A stretch of 26,092 nt of DNA from a virus. How positions within the stretch are numbered: the stretch's first letter is position 1; every line of letters begins with the position of its first letter. The translations under genes and the position numbers were made by a program. Positions 9,260-17,086 of this stretch are shown in pieces. The stretch covers positions 1 through 26,092 of the IMG/VR virus record IMGVR_UViG_3300025030_000382, one strand, 5' to 3'. The notes beneath the pieces are model-generated. The model was not told where the DNA came from and did no database searches. It was given only the letters and a program-made list of their open reading frames with translations.

Positions 9260-9445
9260 TCATGAACCCACACCAACACGATTGCGCAGTGGCCTATCGT
9301 ATTCCCACACAACAGTCCTTTCCGGCAACACCATCCACGCGGCTTCGTATACCTTTAGAAGATAATCGGATCTGCTCTTCGAGGACTCTTCGCCTGCTGC
9401 AATTACAGCTTTGAATATCTCGAACCATGCTTGCTGTCTAGTCAT
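9260..9445 (-). CDS. Unknown 61-aa protein
   Basis: ATG at 9445 preceded by GGAGGAAAACTT, a good ribosome binding site. The gene starts 19 bases after the stop of the thymidylate-synthase-like gene. The protein is mostly helical in appearance (MTRQQAWFEIFKAVIAAG and a second helix around YLLKVYEAAWMVL), with a polar C-terminus. No catalytic or metal-binding motif is visible and no family is recognised. Confidence 0.7.
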   Translation of the reverse strand: MTRQQAWFEIFKAVIAAGEESSKSRSDYLLKVYEAAWMVLPERTVVWEYDRPLRNRVGVGS

Positions 9446-9464
9446 AAGTTTTCCTCCGAGACTC

Positions 9465-10196
9465 TTACCGACCGTTTACCTGCAAATACTCAATCTTGTC
9501 ATTCTGCGCAGCAGCATCCACGTTGATCTTGTCTACGTTCAGACAATCCACAAGAGAGAAGTATTGTTCGTACAGATGCAGCCCGTCGGAATACGCGATG
9601 ATCGACCCGTCAGTTATGGGGAACACGTCTTCGACCTGGCTCAGCACCAGTTCCTTCAAAAGCTGCAACCCACCTAGGTTCTCTGGTAAGCCGGCGTAAA
9701 GATCCCACGACCGGAAATACACCGACATATTCAGCCGACCGTTCACCACTTTAAACGAGATGCTCCGCAGACACGGAGGATCAGCAAGGAACGTTGTATT
9801 CGTGTTACCGATGCAGATCGTCGCCTGATTAGTATTCCCTTCCGAAGATCGAAGGAGACTAATGACTTGACCAAGCTGCTTCACAATAAACTCCCCGTAA
9901 GTATAAACTTCGTTCGGGGCCTTCTCATCGCCTACGAGATACCGGACGAAGTATTCTCCGATCTTCACTTCGCTGGTCGGCGCGGGGATAGCTGCAGGCG
10001 TGATCGGCGCTAAAGGGCGGGAGCCGGGTGCGGTTATCTCGATCATCACCTTGTCGAGCTGCTTCCGTATTTGCCCTTGGTAACTCCCTCCTTTCACCAG
10101 GAAGTCGTACCCGTTCCGCACACATAGCCACATCGCTTCCCGCCAAGCGTTGTCAATTGTCGGTACTCGCACATAATTTGCTTCGCCTATTATCAT
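9465..10196 (-). CDS. Thymidylate synthase-family enzyme (ThyA-like)
   Basis: 243 residues. The start is set at ATG 10196, which overlaps the upstream TGA as ATGA and has GGAGGGAGGGGG ahead; a longer frame to 10241 is unlikely. ThyA landmarks are present in order: YTYGEF (98-103), the catalytic cysteine in DPPCLR (C142), RSWD (162-165), PENL with N173, and DGLHLY with H207 and Y209. These align with the E. coli motifs PCH, RSCD, PFN and HLY. Retention of Asn at the pyrimidine-specifying position points to dUMP rather than dCMP. The short layout and the PPCLR form resemble archaeal and phage ThyA-like proteins. The product could be dTMP, or 5-hydroxymethyl-dUMP as in phages with modified thymine; the sequence alone does not decide. 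Its neighbours are small genes and, three genes upstream, a C5 methyltransferase. Confidence 0.85.
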   Translation of the reverse strand: MIIGEANYVRVPTIDNAWREAMWLCVRNGYDFLVKGGSYQGQIRKQLDKVMIEITAPGSRPLAPITPAAIPAPTSEVKIGEYFVRYLVGDEKAPNEVYTYGEFIVKQLGQVISLLRSSEGNTNQATICIGNTNTTFLADPPCLRSISFKVVNGRLNMSVYFRSWDLYAGLPENLGGLQLLKELVLSQVEDVFPITDGSIIAYSDGLHLYEQYFSLVDCLNVDKINVDAAAQNDKIEYLQVNGR

Positions 10197-10393
10197 CCTT
10201 CCCCTCCCTCCGTCACGTCGATCAGCTTCCGCCCATCCCATTTCGAATGGGTGCGCTCAATTACTTTCCCACACCGCAAGCACTTCACCTGTGTAATGAA
10301 GTCCGTAATTATCTCGGCGTCTATGCTCGGTAAGTACGTAGCCTTGAATACAGTGCGGTGCAGCCCGAGCCTACAAAGAATTTTACCTATCAT
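10193..10393 (-). CDS. Small zinc-binding protein, DUF1660-like
   Basis: 66 residues starting at ATG 10393, which overlaps the preceding gene's stop as ATGA. The opening MIGKILCRLGLHR and the later CLRCG give a C7, H12, C38, C41 set, the layout of small phage proteins of the DUF1660 kind (CxLFGH then CxRCG). That is the most likely relationship, though the spacing is longer here. The C-terminus is polar. It ends within the ribosome-binding/start region of the thymidylate-synthase-like gene, so the two are likely co-translated. Confidence 0.7.
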   Translation of the reverse strand: MIGKILCRLGLHRTVFKATYLPSIDAEIITDFITQVKCLRCGKVIERTHSKWDGRKLIDVTEGGEG

Positions 10394-10587
10394 GATTCTC
10401 CGTCCGAAAAGTTAATATCGACCTGCTTGGTCCCGACGACTCTCACCTTCACGAATTTACCAGAAGCGACCAATGCTTTTGCTATATCATATACGATGAT
10501 ATAGTCTCCTTCACGTACATCAAAATGCATATCAAATTGTCGCCACTCTGATTTATGCAATGCGCTAATATCGTATGATTCCATCAT
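10390..10587 (-). CDS. Unknown 65-aa protein
   Basis: Starts at ATG 10587 (a second ATG follows directly), behind a GGAGGAAGGGAGG run, and overlaps the previous gene's stop by ATGA. The centre looks like a beta-rich fold: FDMHFDVREGDYIIVYDI followed by a helix and KFVKVRVVGTKQVDINF. No cysteines or catalytic motifs are visible. Function unknown. Confidence 0.7.
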   Translation of the reverse strand: MMESYDISALHKSEWRQFDMHFDVREGDYIIVYDIAKALVASGKFVKVRVVGTKQVDINFSDGES

Positions 10588-10769
10588 CCTCCCTTCCTCC
10601 TCATCTCTCCCAGTTGGTATGTGAGTGCAAGCGATGCTCTCCGCATGTTCCTTGATGTCGTATGGTGATACTTGAATGGCTCCCGCTCGCGCACGAGGAG
10701 GTGCTTCCTCGCCCTGGCTACGAACTCATCTGCTGCGGCTATAGCCTTCTCAATTTCCGCTGTCAGCAT
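10584..10769 (-). CDS. Unknown 61-aa helical, basic protein
   Basis: ATG at 10769 with a GAGGAGG site immediately upstream, beginning 20 bases inside the end of the preceding gene. The sequence is a run of basic, probably helical segments (AEIEKAIAAADEFVARARKH and later RRASLALTYQLGEMRRKGG). A nucleic-acid-binding role is possible from charge alone but is not shown. No family is recognised. Confidence 0.65.
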   Translation of the reverse strand: MLTAEIEKAIAAADEFVARARKHLLVREREPFKYHHTTSRNMRRASLALTYQLGEMRRKGG

Positions 10770-10965
10770 CCTCCTCGCCCCCTCCTTGCGCCAATGTTAT
10801 CTCGTAGCAAATGGTGTCGACTATCTGCCGCAGCTTCGCGTTCTCCGGCCTGTTTTCGAACGGAGTCGTGGCGAACACGAAATTCTTACCGATGAGAAGG
10901 TAAAAATTTTCATCGGCTATCACTACTTTTTTACGGATGCAGGCGTCGCCTTTCAGACCGCTCAT
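10750..10965 (-). CDS. Unknown 71-aa protein
   Basis: ATG at 10965 overlaps the methyltransferase TGA as ATGA, so translation is probably coupled. The first half alternates charged and hydrophobic residues (RKKVVIADENFYLLIGKNFVF), suggesting beta strands; the second half contains a likely helix (ENAKLRQIVDTICYEITLA) and a Gly/Glu-rich end. It overlaps the next gene by 20 bases. No family is recognised. Confidence 0.7.
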   Translation of the reverse strand: MSGLKGDACIRKKVVIADENFYLLIGKNFVFATTPFENRPENAKLRQIVDTICYEITLAQGGGEEDADSGN

Positions 10966-12230
10966 ATCTCATCAACCCCCTGTATTCGTTTCCCGAGCCA
11001 CCTCATGCATGGCACTGCCATACTGTTTCCGAGAGCTTTATACCTCGGCCCATCCGGGCACTGCTCCGCAGGCTTGCCTCGCCAAGGGATTTTGGTGTAG
11101 TCGTCTGGGAAACCTTGCAGTCTTTCGCACTCTTTGGGAGTGAGTCTTCGTACTTGCGCATTTTGCACAATCGAAAAGTCTACCATCTGGCCGCTTGAAC
11201 TCTTCGTTGGGGACAAACTCTCCTTGCCGAGGCAAGGAGAGACCTCAGAGCAAAACACTCCGTAAGAGTCGCACCCACTCCTGAGAGTGGGTGCGACTTG
11301 CTCTTCGTATCCTACACTACCTGCCTTACTACCTTGCCCTGGGAGGAACCCAGCAACTATTGGAGCCTCGTGGTTGCAGGTAAGCGACGGCTCGCCGTCG
11401 CTGCGGATCTCTGCGTTTCCTTGGCCGTGTGCCATGCAGACAGCACCTTCAAAACCTCCTCCTGTCTCGCGGGCTATCAGGGTGCCGTAGCCATCAGGGA
11501 CAAGTACTAGCATGCCACTCTCCGCATCTTGCTGCGTTGCCGACCCCGCTGCCTTTCCGTTTGCGTTCAGAGTTCCACAAACTAAATAATCGGCTGGAGC
11601 GTCGCCATTCGGGGTTCCGCAGCGTCTTCCAAGGCTACTCGTAAGAGTTCCGGCAACTTTTTCCCTCTTCTCTCTGCTCGGCGGAGTATCCCTTGACAAG
11701 CTGTGGCGCTCAAAAAGAACCGCTGCGGCACGTCGCCAATCTCCAAGATATCCGACAACGAAGACGCGACGGCGTCGCTGGGGAACTCCAAAATATTGAG
11801 CGTCAAGGATTCGGTAGGACCACCCATACCCGAGTTCAGCCAACGCCCAGAGGAAGGAACCAAAATCCCCTCCTCCTCCGGATGAGAGAACACCGGGGAC
11901 GTTTTCCCAGAGTATCCAGCGAGGGCGAAACCTCTCTGCAAGTCCGAGATAGACCAAGCAAAGGTTGCCACGCGGGTCATCCAGTCCTTTTCTAAGTCCA
12001 GCGACGGAGAAGGACTGGCAGGGGGTACCTCCGGCAAGCAGATCGATCTGGTCAATGTTCCACTCCTTGTATTGTGTCATGTCCCCAAGATTGGAGACGG
12101 CTGGGTAATGATGGGCCAGGACCGCCGACGGGAACTTCTCGATCTCCGAGAAAGCCACCGGCTCCCAGCCCATCTGGTGCCACGCTACGGTCGCAGCTTC
12201 TATCCCGCTGCACACGGAAAGATACCTCAT
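10962..12230 (-). CDS. C5-cytosine DNA methyltransferase
   Basis: 422 residues from ATG 12230, which overlaps the primase-helicase stop as ATGA and follows GGAGGGGAGGA; a longer frame to 12335 lies inside the upstream gene. All main C5-MTase motifs are visible: SAM-binding SVCSGIEAATVAW (5-17), catalytic GGTPCQSF with C71, ENVPGVL (109-115), QRRRRVF (151-157), RRLTPKECERLQGF (361-374) and YKALGNSMAVP (397-407). The enzyme methylates cytosine C5 in a specific DNA motif, using S-adenosylmethionine. The target region between motifs VIII and IX (about 160-360) contains several similar short units of the form xGTL or APTL spaced 25-35 residues apart. The target is unknown and no partner endonuclease is seen, so protection against host restriction is the likely role. 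Confidence 0.95.
   Translation of the reverse strand: MRYLSVCSGIEAATVAWHQMGWEPVAFSEIEKFPSAVLAHHYPAVSNLGDMTQYKEWNIDQIDLLAGGTPCQSFSVAGLRKGLDDPRGNLCLVYLGLAERFRPRWILWENVPGVLSSGGGGDFGSFLWALAELGYGWSYRILDAQYFGVPQRRRRVFVVGYLGDWRRAAAVLFERHSLSRDTPPSREKREKVAGTLTSSLGRRCGTPNGDAPADYLVCGTLNANGKAAGSATQQDAESGMLVLVPDGYGTLIARETGGGFEGAVCMAHGQGNAEIRSDGEPSLTCNHEAPIVAGFLPGQGSKAGSVGYEEQVAPTLRSGCDSYGVFCSEVSPCLGKESLSPTKSSSGQMVDFSIVQNAQVRRLTPKECERLQGFPDDYTKIPWRGKPAEQCPDGPRYKALGNSMAVPCMRWLGKRIQGVDEI
11218..11241. repeat. Perfect 11-bp hairpin inside methyltransferase gene
   Basis: Arms 11218-11228 (CTCTCCTTGCC) and 11231-11241 (GGCAAGGAGAG) are exact complements with only two bases between them. The site lies in the variable target-recognition part of the methyltransferase coding sequence. 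There is no adjacent T-tract strong enough to call a terminator on either strand. Confidence 0.85.
11267..11298. repeat. Perfect 14-bp hairpin inside methyltransferase gene
   Basis: Arms 11267-11280 (AGTCGCACCCACTC) and 11285-11298 (GAGTGGGTGCGACT) are exact complements around a 4-base CTGA loop. It is 25 bases from the other perfect hairpin, and both encode the last units of the methyltransferase target-recognition region. A stem of this length is very unlikely by chance in ordinary coding sequence. Confidence 0.9.
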
Positions 12231-15106
12231 TCCTCCCCTCCTCCAATTTTCCCACTCCCCGGCAACGCCGGCAACTTTGCAAGCTCCTCGGCGGTCTCTA
12301 TGAGCTGCTGCGCCGCAAAACCAAGCCGTCGGCATGAGACATTAATATCCCACGTAGCCTGCGAAGCTGAGGAGAACCACGTCCCGGCGCCCAAGTTCTT
12401 CGTCCTGTTGGCGTCGACCAAAGCTTTCATCTCCATCAGGTCCCTCTTCAGTTTGGTGTACGAGCCGTACCGTTTGGACAACCACGTCTTGAGCACAGGC
12501 CGCGAGACATACATTCTCCGGGTATCGATCTCGTACCGCACGTAGAGCGCCCCTCGCGGCGCCTCGATGACCTGGCAACCTTGTTTCGAGTGAGCGCTGC
12601 CTTTGACGATCAGGCGGTTGCCGGCGTGCTCGTCGAGGAATTGGGCGAGGATAGCGACTGAGTCACTGGCCAGCTCCTGCTTGTCGGTCCTCATCTCCTG
12701 GATCGTCTTCTCAGCCCACCGCATGACAGGGGCGATCTCGAAATCGATCAGCCCGAGATCCTTGGCGATCAACCCTCCGTAGATGGCGACACTTGCAATC
12801 GCCGACCAGAACCGCTCACCGCCCTGCGTTGCTGCTTTCGCCTCGATTCGTGTCTTGATCTTATCAAGGTCAGCCCGCAGCCTCTTGACGTTCTTCACCA
12901 GTCGCTCTGCATACACCTCCCCGGCATGGCCAAAGTTCTCGGTTATGGTCCAGTACAGCTCGGTGGTCAACGGCTCAACGAACAGCTCATGCTTGCTTAC
13001 GTAGTACTCGAACACCCGGTTTATCTCGGCTGTAGCGTCAGTCTTGGTCGCCGACAGTTTGTCGACAAGTGACTCATTCGAACTGGTGACAGCGAGGGTG
13101 TTCCATCTGTTGAGGTTATTCATCTCCTTCGAGTCCCTGCCGAGCCGCGTCCGCTCTCGCCCCTGAGTGATCTGGTACAGCAAATTAGAGGCCTTCATCG
13201 CCTCCATGTTGGTCACTTCATCGATGGTCAGAGGCAGGGTGTTATATACGCCGAGTCGCGAGATCATCGATAAATCGGTATCGTTCTTGGTCATCATTAG
13301 GTCTTGATGTGCCCCCCAGACGGACTGAATCATCATCAGCATGAGGGTCTTGCCCGCGCCGGAAGGACCGACCATAGAGACAGCAGCACCGTCGAACCCA
13401 GTGAACTTCATAAGCGGGGCACCAAAGCCTCCGGCAAGCAGTGCAAAGGCGAAAGGCTCCATACCTGGAGCGCTCAGTATCTTCGTCGCTCGCACCCACT
13501 CCTGCAGGGAGCCTGCGGTGCGATAGCCTCCGGCTGCGACAGGTACATTATGGGCGAGGCTCGCCTCTTCAGAAGTCCCGTCGCTGTGCAGGATCTTCTT
13601 CCCGAGGACGAACATATCCTTGCCATCCCGCGCTGACGCCCAGCCCATCTGACACAGGTAGTGCGACATCCGGCGCATTCTTTGGAGTTTGGACTGGTAG
13701 CCTTCCATATAGTTCACCAAGTACGTTTTGTTTTTCGCCCCGATTACCTTGATATGGTTATCGGCAAGCAGAGTTAGTAGCGCCTTCGGGTCGTTGACCA
13801 ACGAAGATCTGACGGTGCACTCCAGGTCCCCCTCATGCGGCAGGGTATGCTTGATCGTCATCACCTCGTAGCCGAGGGATTGATCATATGCCAGCCTGTC
13901 GACGTAAAGGTCGCAATCATAGAAACGTACCCACCGCCCCTCAATCTCAACGTACAGGCCATCCTCGCCCCTCCTGAATCTATCTGGAGGAGGACATTGT
14001 TCTTCGACTATGACTATCGCCTTCGGTTCAGGCTTGCCGAGGACGATCGGGCTCTTAATCTTGCCATTACTCGGGCAGCCGATACAGCCTGTCGGATTCA
14101 GCTCTCCGAACTTGGCGCAGGTCGTCGGACCTATGCCGGTCCCCTGCCACTGAGCGATCTTCCGCGAGGTTTCAGCTACGCTGTACTCCGGGTGCCCGGA
14201 CGACCATTCGTGCGCGGTGACTTCTCCGTCCTCGCAGTGAATGACCAGACCAAGGGTATTGTACCATAAGGGCTCAGAGACATCCCCTCGTGCGTCTCGC
14301 ACTTCCCGCACCTGTGCACATTTCTCCGCAACGCGCTCAGCGTTACTTGGAGGTCCTGTCGGGCTGAGTCCGTCGTAAAAGTCAGCATTGACATCTGCGG
14401 GCGTAGGCGGTAAGATCATCTCCCGGTTTACCCTCTTCGCCTTGGCGGCCTCTCCGAGCCGGTTGACGAAGTCAAGGAACTCCACAGGGGCGACGTCCTT
14501 TATGATGACTACGTCCTTCTCCGGCTTCCCCGGCTTCCTGTTCGTCGTGCCTGGCGGTCTAAGGACCGAAGCCGAGTCGCTCGTCCGAGAAGAGTCTCCG
14601 CCGAGCGGGGGCGAGTACGCCGCTACGACCTTCTTCAGAAGTTGCGCGATAGTCTTCCACTGGTCAGCCGGCACCGCTTGTTCAAGTATCCAATGCGCAT
14701 ACAGCCCATTGCCGGAACTTACGACAGAGGGGAACGGGAGCCCGGTTTCGCGGACGAACTTCTTCAGCTCGTCTGCTGCCTCTTTCTTGGTCTTCAAAGG
14801 CCACTTCTCCCCCACGTCGATGTCGAGGAAGAAGTTCTTGAGCTTAAGAGCATTGACCTGAGTCCTCATGCCCATACGTTTCTCTCCCTCTGCGAGGGAA
14901 GCATTTGCCTTTTTTGCTTCAGCGATCTTCGATGGGTCAAACGTAGCTTGCGCTATGTAAACTGTGTTTCCTGCATTATTTAGGGCGTTTAGCCTAGCCT
15001 TCGCCTCCCCGAGTTGATCATGAAAGAAGTGCCTAAACCCTCCTTTAGGGAGAGCCATTGCCACGCAATACAACCCTTCCTCTGGAAGGAGCTTTGATAG
15101 GAACAT
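12227..15106 (-). CDS. Primase-helicase: AEP-like primase plus DUF927 helicase
   Basis: 959 residues, ATG 15106 behind GGAGGCGCAAAA. The N-terminal part has the archaeo-eukaryotic-type primase pattern: FFLDIDVG with D95 and D97, SGNGLYAHW (131-139) with H138, and RPPGTTNRK (183-191). A cysteine cluster follows: C330, C341 and C344 in the form TTCAKFGELNPTGCIGC, plus C263 and C291, probably a zinc-binding PriCT-like linker. The C-terminal half is a DUF927-type helicase: Walker A GPSGAGKT (580-587, K586), a Walker B-like PLTIDE, and a sensor-like TSSNES. It should prime and unwind DNA at the phage fork. The downstream methyltransferase start overlaps its stop codon. Domain order and length fit phage primase-helicases of this class. 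Confidence 0.88.
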   Translation of the reverse strand: MFLSKLLPEEGLYCVAMALPKGGFRHFFHDQLGEAKARLNALNNAGNTVYIAQATFDPSKIAEAKKANASLAEGEKRMGMRTQVNALKLKNFFLDIDVGEKWPLKTKKEAADELKKFVRETGLPFPSVVSSGNGLYAHWILEQAVPADQWKTIAQLLKKVVAAYSPPLGGDSSRTSDSASVLRPPGTTNRKPGKPEKDVVIIKDVAPVEFLDFVNRLGEAAKAKRVNREMILPPTPADVNADFYDGLSPTGPPSNAERVAEKCAQVREVRDARGDVSEPLWYNTLGLVIHCEDGEVTAHEWSSGHPEYSVAETSRKIAQWQGTGIGPTTCAKFGELNPTGCIGCPSNGKIKSPIVLGKPEPKAIVIVEEQCPPPDRFRRGEDGLYVEIEGRWVRFYDCDLYVDRLAYDQSLGYEVMTIKHTLPHEGDLECTVRSSLVNDPKALLTLLADNHIKVIGAKNKTYLVNYMEGYQSKLQRMRRMSHYLCQMGWASARDGKDMFVLGKKILHSDGTSEEASLAHNVPVAAGGYRTAGSLQEWVRATKILSAPGMEPFAFALLAGGFGAPLMKFTGFDGAAVSMVGPSGAGKTLMLMMIQSVWGAHQDLMMTKNDTDLSMISRLGVYNTLPLTIDEVTNMEAMKASNLLYQITQGRERTRLGRDSKEMNNLNRWNTLAVTSSNESLVDKLSATKTDATAEINRVFEYYVSKHELFVEPLTTELYWTITENFGHAGEVYAERLVKNVKRLRADLDKIKTRIEAKAATQGGERFWSAIASVAIYGGLIAKDLGLIDFEIAPVMRWAEKTIQEMRTDKQELASDSVAILAQFLDEHAGNRLIVKGSAHSKQGCQVIEAPRGALYVRYEIDTRRMYVSRPVLKTWLSKRYGSYTKLKRDLMEMKALVDANRTKNLGAGTWFSSASQATWDINVSCRRLGFAAQQLIETAEELAKLPALPGSGKIGGGEE

Positions 15107-15132
15107 TTTTGCGCCTCCGCAGTTATATGAAC

Positions 15133-15426
15133 CTATTCTACCTTCTTTGTTGCTGCGTTGGCAATAATTTTCCTAATGAGCGCCACTCGCGCACCTACCT
15201 TCAAGGAGTTCTGCAGGGGCAACATGCCGGCGTCGCACGCCGCATCGATGAGAGCGGCGAACTTCAACATAATACCCAGACGTAGGAAATCTTTGATATT
15301 CCCTCCGTCCTTCCACTTATATAAAGTCTCCCGGCTGATACTGGTGAGGCGTTGCACATCGACCATACTGATATCCGCCCGCTCTATCGCCTGGAAAATC
15401 TTCTCTACTTTCTCTTTGGTTGTCAC
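15133..15426 (-). CDS. Small helix-turn-helix DNA-binding protein
   Basis: 97 residues from a GTG start at 15426 with AAGGGAG eight bases upstream. Residues about 19-41 (ISMVDVQRLTSISRETLYKW) form a classical helix-turn-helix, as in XRE- or transposase-type regulators. The C-terminal half is helical and basic. A 24-base perfect palindrome lies 15 bases upstream of the start codon and would be a natural operator for autoregulation; that link is inference. It sits directly upstream of the primase-helicase, so it may control replication genes or help at an origin. Confidence 0.75.
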   Translation of the reverse strand: MTTKEKVEKIFQAIERADISMVDVQRLTSISRETLYKWKDGGNIKDFLRLGIMLKFAALIDAACDAGMLPLQNSLKVGARVALIRKIIANAATKKVE

Positions 15427-15440
15427 TGGTCAACTCCCTT

Positions 15441-15464
15441 CTCCGCCCCTACGTAGGGGCGGAG
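15441..15464. promoter_or_regulatory. 24-base perfect palindrome between genes, possible operator
   Basis: CTCCGCCCCTAC and GTAGGGGCGGAG abut to make a perfect palindrome (or a 10-bp stem with an ACGT loop). It fills most of the 50-base gap between the 55-aa gene and the HTH gene, just upstream of the HTH ribosome binding site. No T-tract follows, so a terminator is unlikely. An operator bound by a dimeric regulator, or an RNA stem controlling HTH translation, both fit. Confidence 0.7.
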
Positions 15465-15476
15465 GTCGGATTGTTT

Positions 15477-15644
15477 CTATGCTTCTTCGGCTACCCACTC
15501 GAAAAACCTGCGGGCTGCGGCCAGTACCTGCTCTGTCTCCGTGTTGCCATTTTCCGCGCATGATTGGACAGCGGCGTCCACGCACCGCATACGCATCTCT
15601 TGCCGCAGCATTCGAAAGGTTTCCTTCTCTGAATCAGTCAGCAT
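15477..15644 (-). CDS. Unknown 55-aa protein
   Basis: ATG at 15644 with TAGGAG upstream, stop TAG at 15479-15477. The protein is a charged, helical-looking sequence: MLTDSEKETFRMLRQEMRMR followed by a second helix containing EQVLAAARRFFEWVAEEA. It fills the gap between the candidate SSB and the palindrome, and its codon use resembles its neighbours. No family is recognised. Confidence 0.7.
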   Translation of the reverse strand: MLTDSEKETFRMLRQEMRMRCVDAAVQSCAENGNTETEQVLAAARRFFEWVAEEA

Positions 15645-15653
15645 AGCGGACTC

Positions 15654-16700
15654 CTATAGGTCGTCGAGCCCCAGCTCGTTAATGAAGTCTTCATCTGAGA
15701 ATTCGGATGAGTCGTAGACCTCGGGTTTGTTTGCTGCTTGTGCAGCGAGCGCTGCTTCGGCTTCTGCCTTGGCTTTTGCATCAGCCTCGGCTTTCTTCTT
15801 GGCAGCAGCGAGTTTCTTCTTGGCTGCGGCCTCCGCCTTAGCTTTCGCCTCAGCTTCCGCTGCGGCCTTGCCATCTTCAAGGTCCAGGCCGAGATCATCA
15901 TCCGCCGGAGGAGGTGCAGTCGCAGGCTTGGGCGGTGCCGGCAAAGCCGGAGCAGCCGCAGACACAGTGATCCCTCTGACGATGTCTTCTACTTCGACCG
16001 ACATTGCCATTTCTTCGAGCTGCGCCATATGGTCTGGTTTGAGAAACCCGCCAAACTTGAAGACCAGAACGGGGTATGTCTGTGCAAGATCGAAACCCGC
16101 CAAAGTCTTGACTGTGCCAAGCGGTATGCCGCTGCCCGACAACTGTTTGACGTACAGGCCGAAGTTCTTCAGCGACGCTGGCGGCAGCTTGAACGAGTGG
16201 ATTCCGAAGCCGGGCACGAATACTGCCAGAATCTTGCTGTCGGAACAGGCTTTGCCTTTCGTCGCGTTGCCGTTCTGGTCGGTACCAGAACCGAAGGCAT
16301 TGTGCGGACAGGCTGCGCAGGTCTCTGATTGCTTAGAGGGGCTACTCAGGTCTGGGCGCTCACCGTCGTTGCTGAAGCAGTCCGGAGCTTGGAACGTATC
16401 GGCGTTCGGGTCGTACTTCCGGAGGTACCATGCTTTCTGCAGGGGTTTCTTCGCCCGCAGGATGATGATAGGCAAGTACTGGTTGTCGTCAGGTCCGTTG
16501 AACAGCTTGCTGGGAGGGAACGGTTTCTCCTCGCCGTTACCGTCCACCAAAGCAAACTTCGTGCCCATCAGCTTTATTCTCGCTGGAAACCCTGTGCCGA
16601 TGCCGGCGGCTGCGTCCTCATTCGCCTGGCGAGCAAGCTCGGGATTGAGAATATATGCCGGAATTTCGGCCTTGCTCGGAATCATAAGTTCATTACTCAT
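15654..16700 (-). CDS. Candidate ssDNA-binding protein with acidic tail
   Basis: 348 residues, ATG 16700 behind GGAGAAAACGAA. An N-terminal globular region (about 35-245) carries a probable zinc site: C108, then C128 and C131 in ETCAACPHN, then C152 in KGKACSD. Residues 250-270 are Pro/Ala-rich, 278-325 are an Ala/Lys/Glu low-complexity helix, and the end (329-348, DSSEFSDEDFINELGLDDL) is strongly acidic with hydrophobic residues. A DNA-binding core, flexible linker and acidic tip are the layout of phage and bacterial ssDNA-binding proteins (gp2.5, gp32, SSB), and the gene sits in the replication operon. I do not recognise the exact family, so the function is inferred from architecture and context. 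Confidence 0.6.
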   Translation of the reverse strand: MSNELMIPSKAEIPAYILNPELARQANEDAAAGIGTGFPARIKLMGTKFALVDGNGEEKPFPPSKLFNGPDDNQYLPIIILRAKKPLQKAWYLRKYDPNADTFQAPDCFSNDGERPDLSSPSKQSETCAACPHNAFGSGTDQNGNATKGKACSDSKILAVFVPGFGIHSFKLPPASLKNFGLYVKQLSGSGIPLGTVKTLAGFDLAQTYPVLVFKFGGFLKPDHMAQLEEMAMSVEVEDIVRGITVSAAAPALPAPPKPATAPPPADDDLGLDLEDGKAAAEAEAKAKAEAAAKKKLAAAKKKAEADAKAKAEAEAALAAQAANKPEVYDSSEFSDEDFINELGLDDL

Positions 16701-17082
16701 TTTCGTTTTCTCCTTGCGGTTTTGGTTCCGCCTCTAATGGGGCGTATCTTCTGAACTTGATTATTTTCCCTTCAGGTGGGAAGTTTTTCTCCACTGAGGG
16801 ATCTTCGCTAAAAACTAATGACGTCCGTTCGAATGCGCTGACGAGTTGCGTCGAACATTTTTCCAACATCCTCGCAGTACATGCTTCGGCGAAGCTGATT
16901 ACCGGCCTGTATTCCTCCTTTGGGTCCTCTTCTACCGTAGGTTCCTCGACCCCTTCGCATGCCATCTGGTATACAGTATTGCAGGTCCGACATAAATATT
17001 TTTCCCCGCCCCTGTAGTCCCAGTCATCCTGGTCTTCAAGGGTCTTTGCTCCACAATTCGGGCAGAAAAGCACGTCCTCCAT
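16693..17082 (-). CDS. Zinc-ribbon protein with acidic middle, 129 aa
   Basis: ATG 17082 follows GGAGTAAGGAA; a longer frame to 17217 would overlap the histone-like gene and is rejected. The first 35 residues form a zinc ribbon with C7-x2-C10 and C31-x2-C34 (FCPNCG and LCRTC). The middle is acidic (EEPTVEEDPKEEY), and the end is polar. It overlaps the candidate SSB start by eight bases. Nucleic-acid or protein binding is likely from the ribbon. The partner and role are unknown. Confidence 0.75.
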   Translation of the reverse strand: MEDVLFCPNCGAKTLEDQDDWDYRGGEKYLCRTCNTVYQMACEGVEEPTVEEDPKEEYRPVISFAEACTARMLEKCSTQLVSAFERTSLVFSEDPSVEKNFPPEGKIIKFRRYAPLEAEPKPQGENENE

Positions 17083-17086
17083 TTCC

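Noticed and set aside
9195-9263. Alternative 22-codon frame starting by ATGA overlap after the 61-aa gene
   Set aside because: Its peptide composition is unlike a natural small protein, it leaves a gap to the next gene, and the overlapping frame ending at 9178 couples better to the downstream start.
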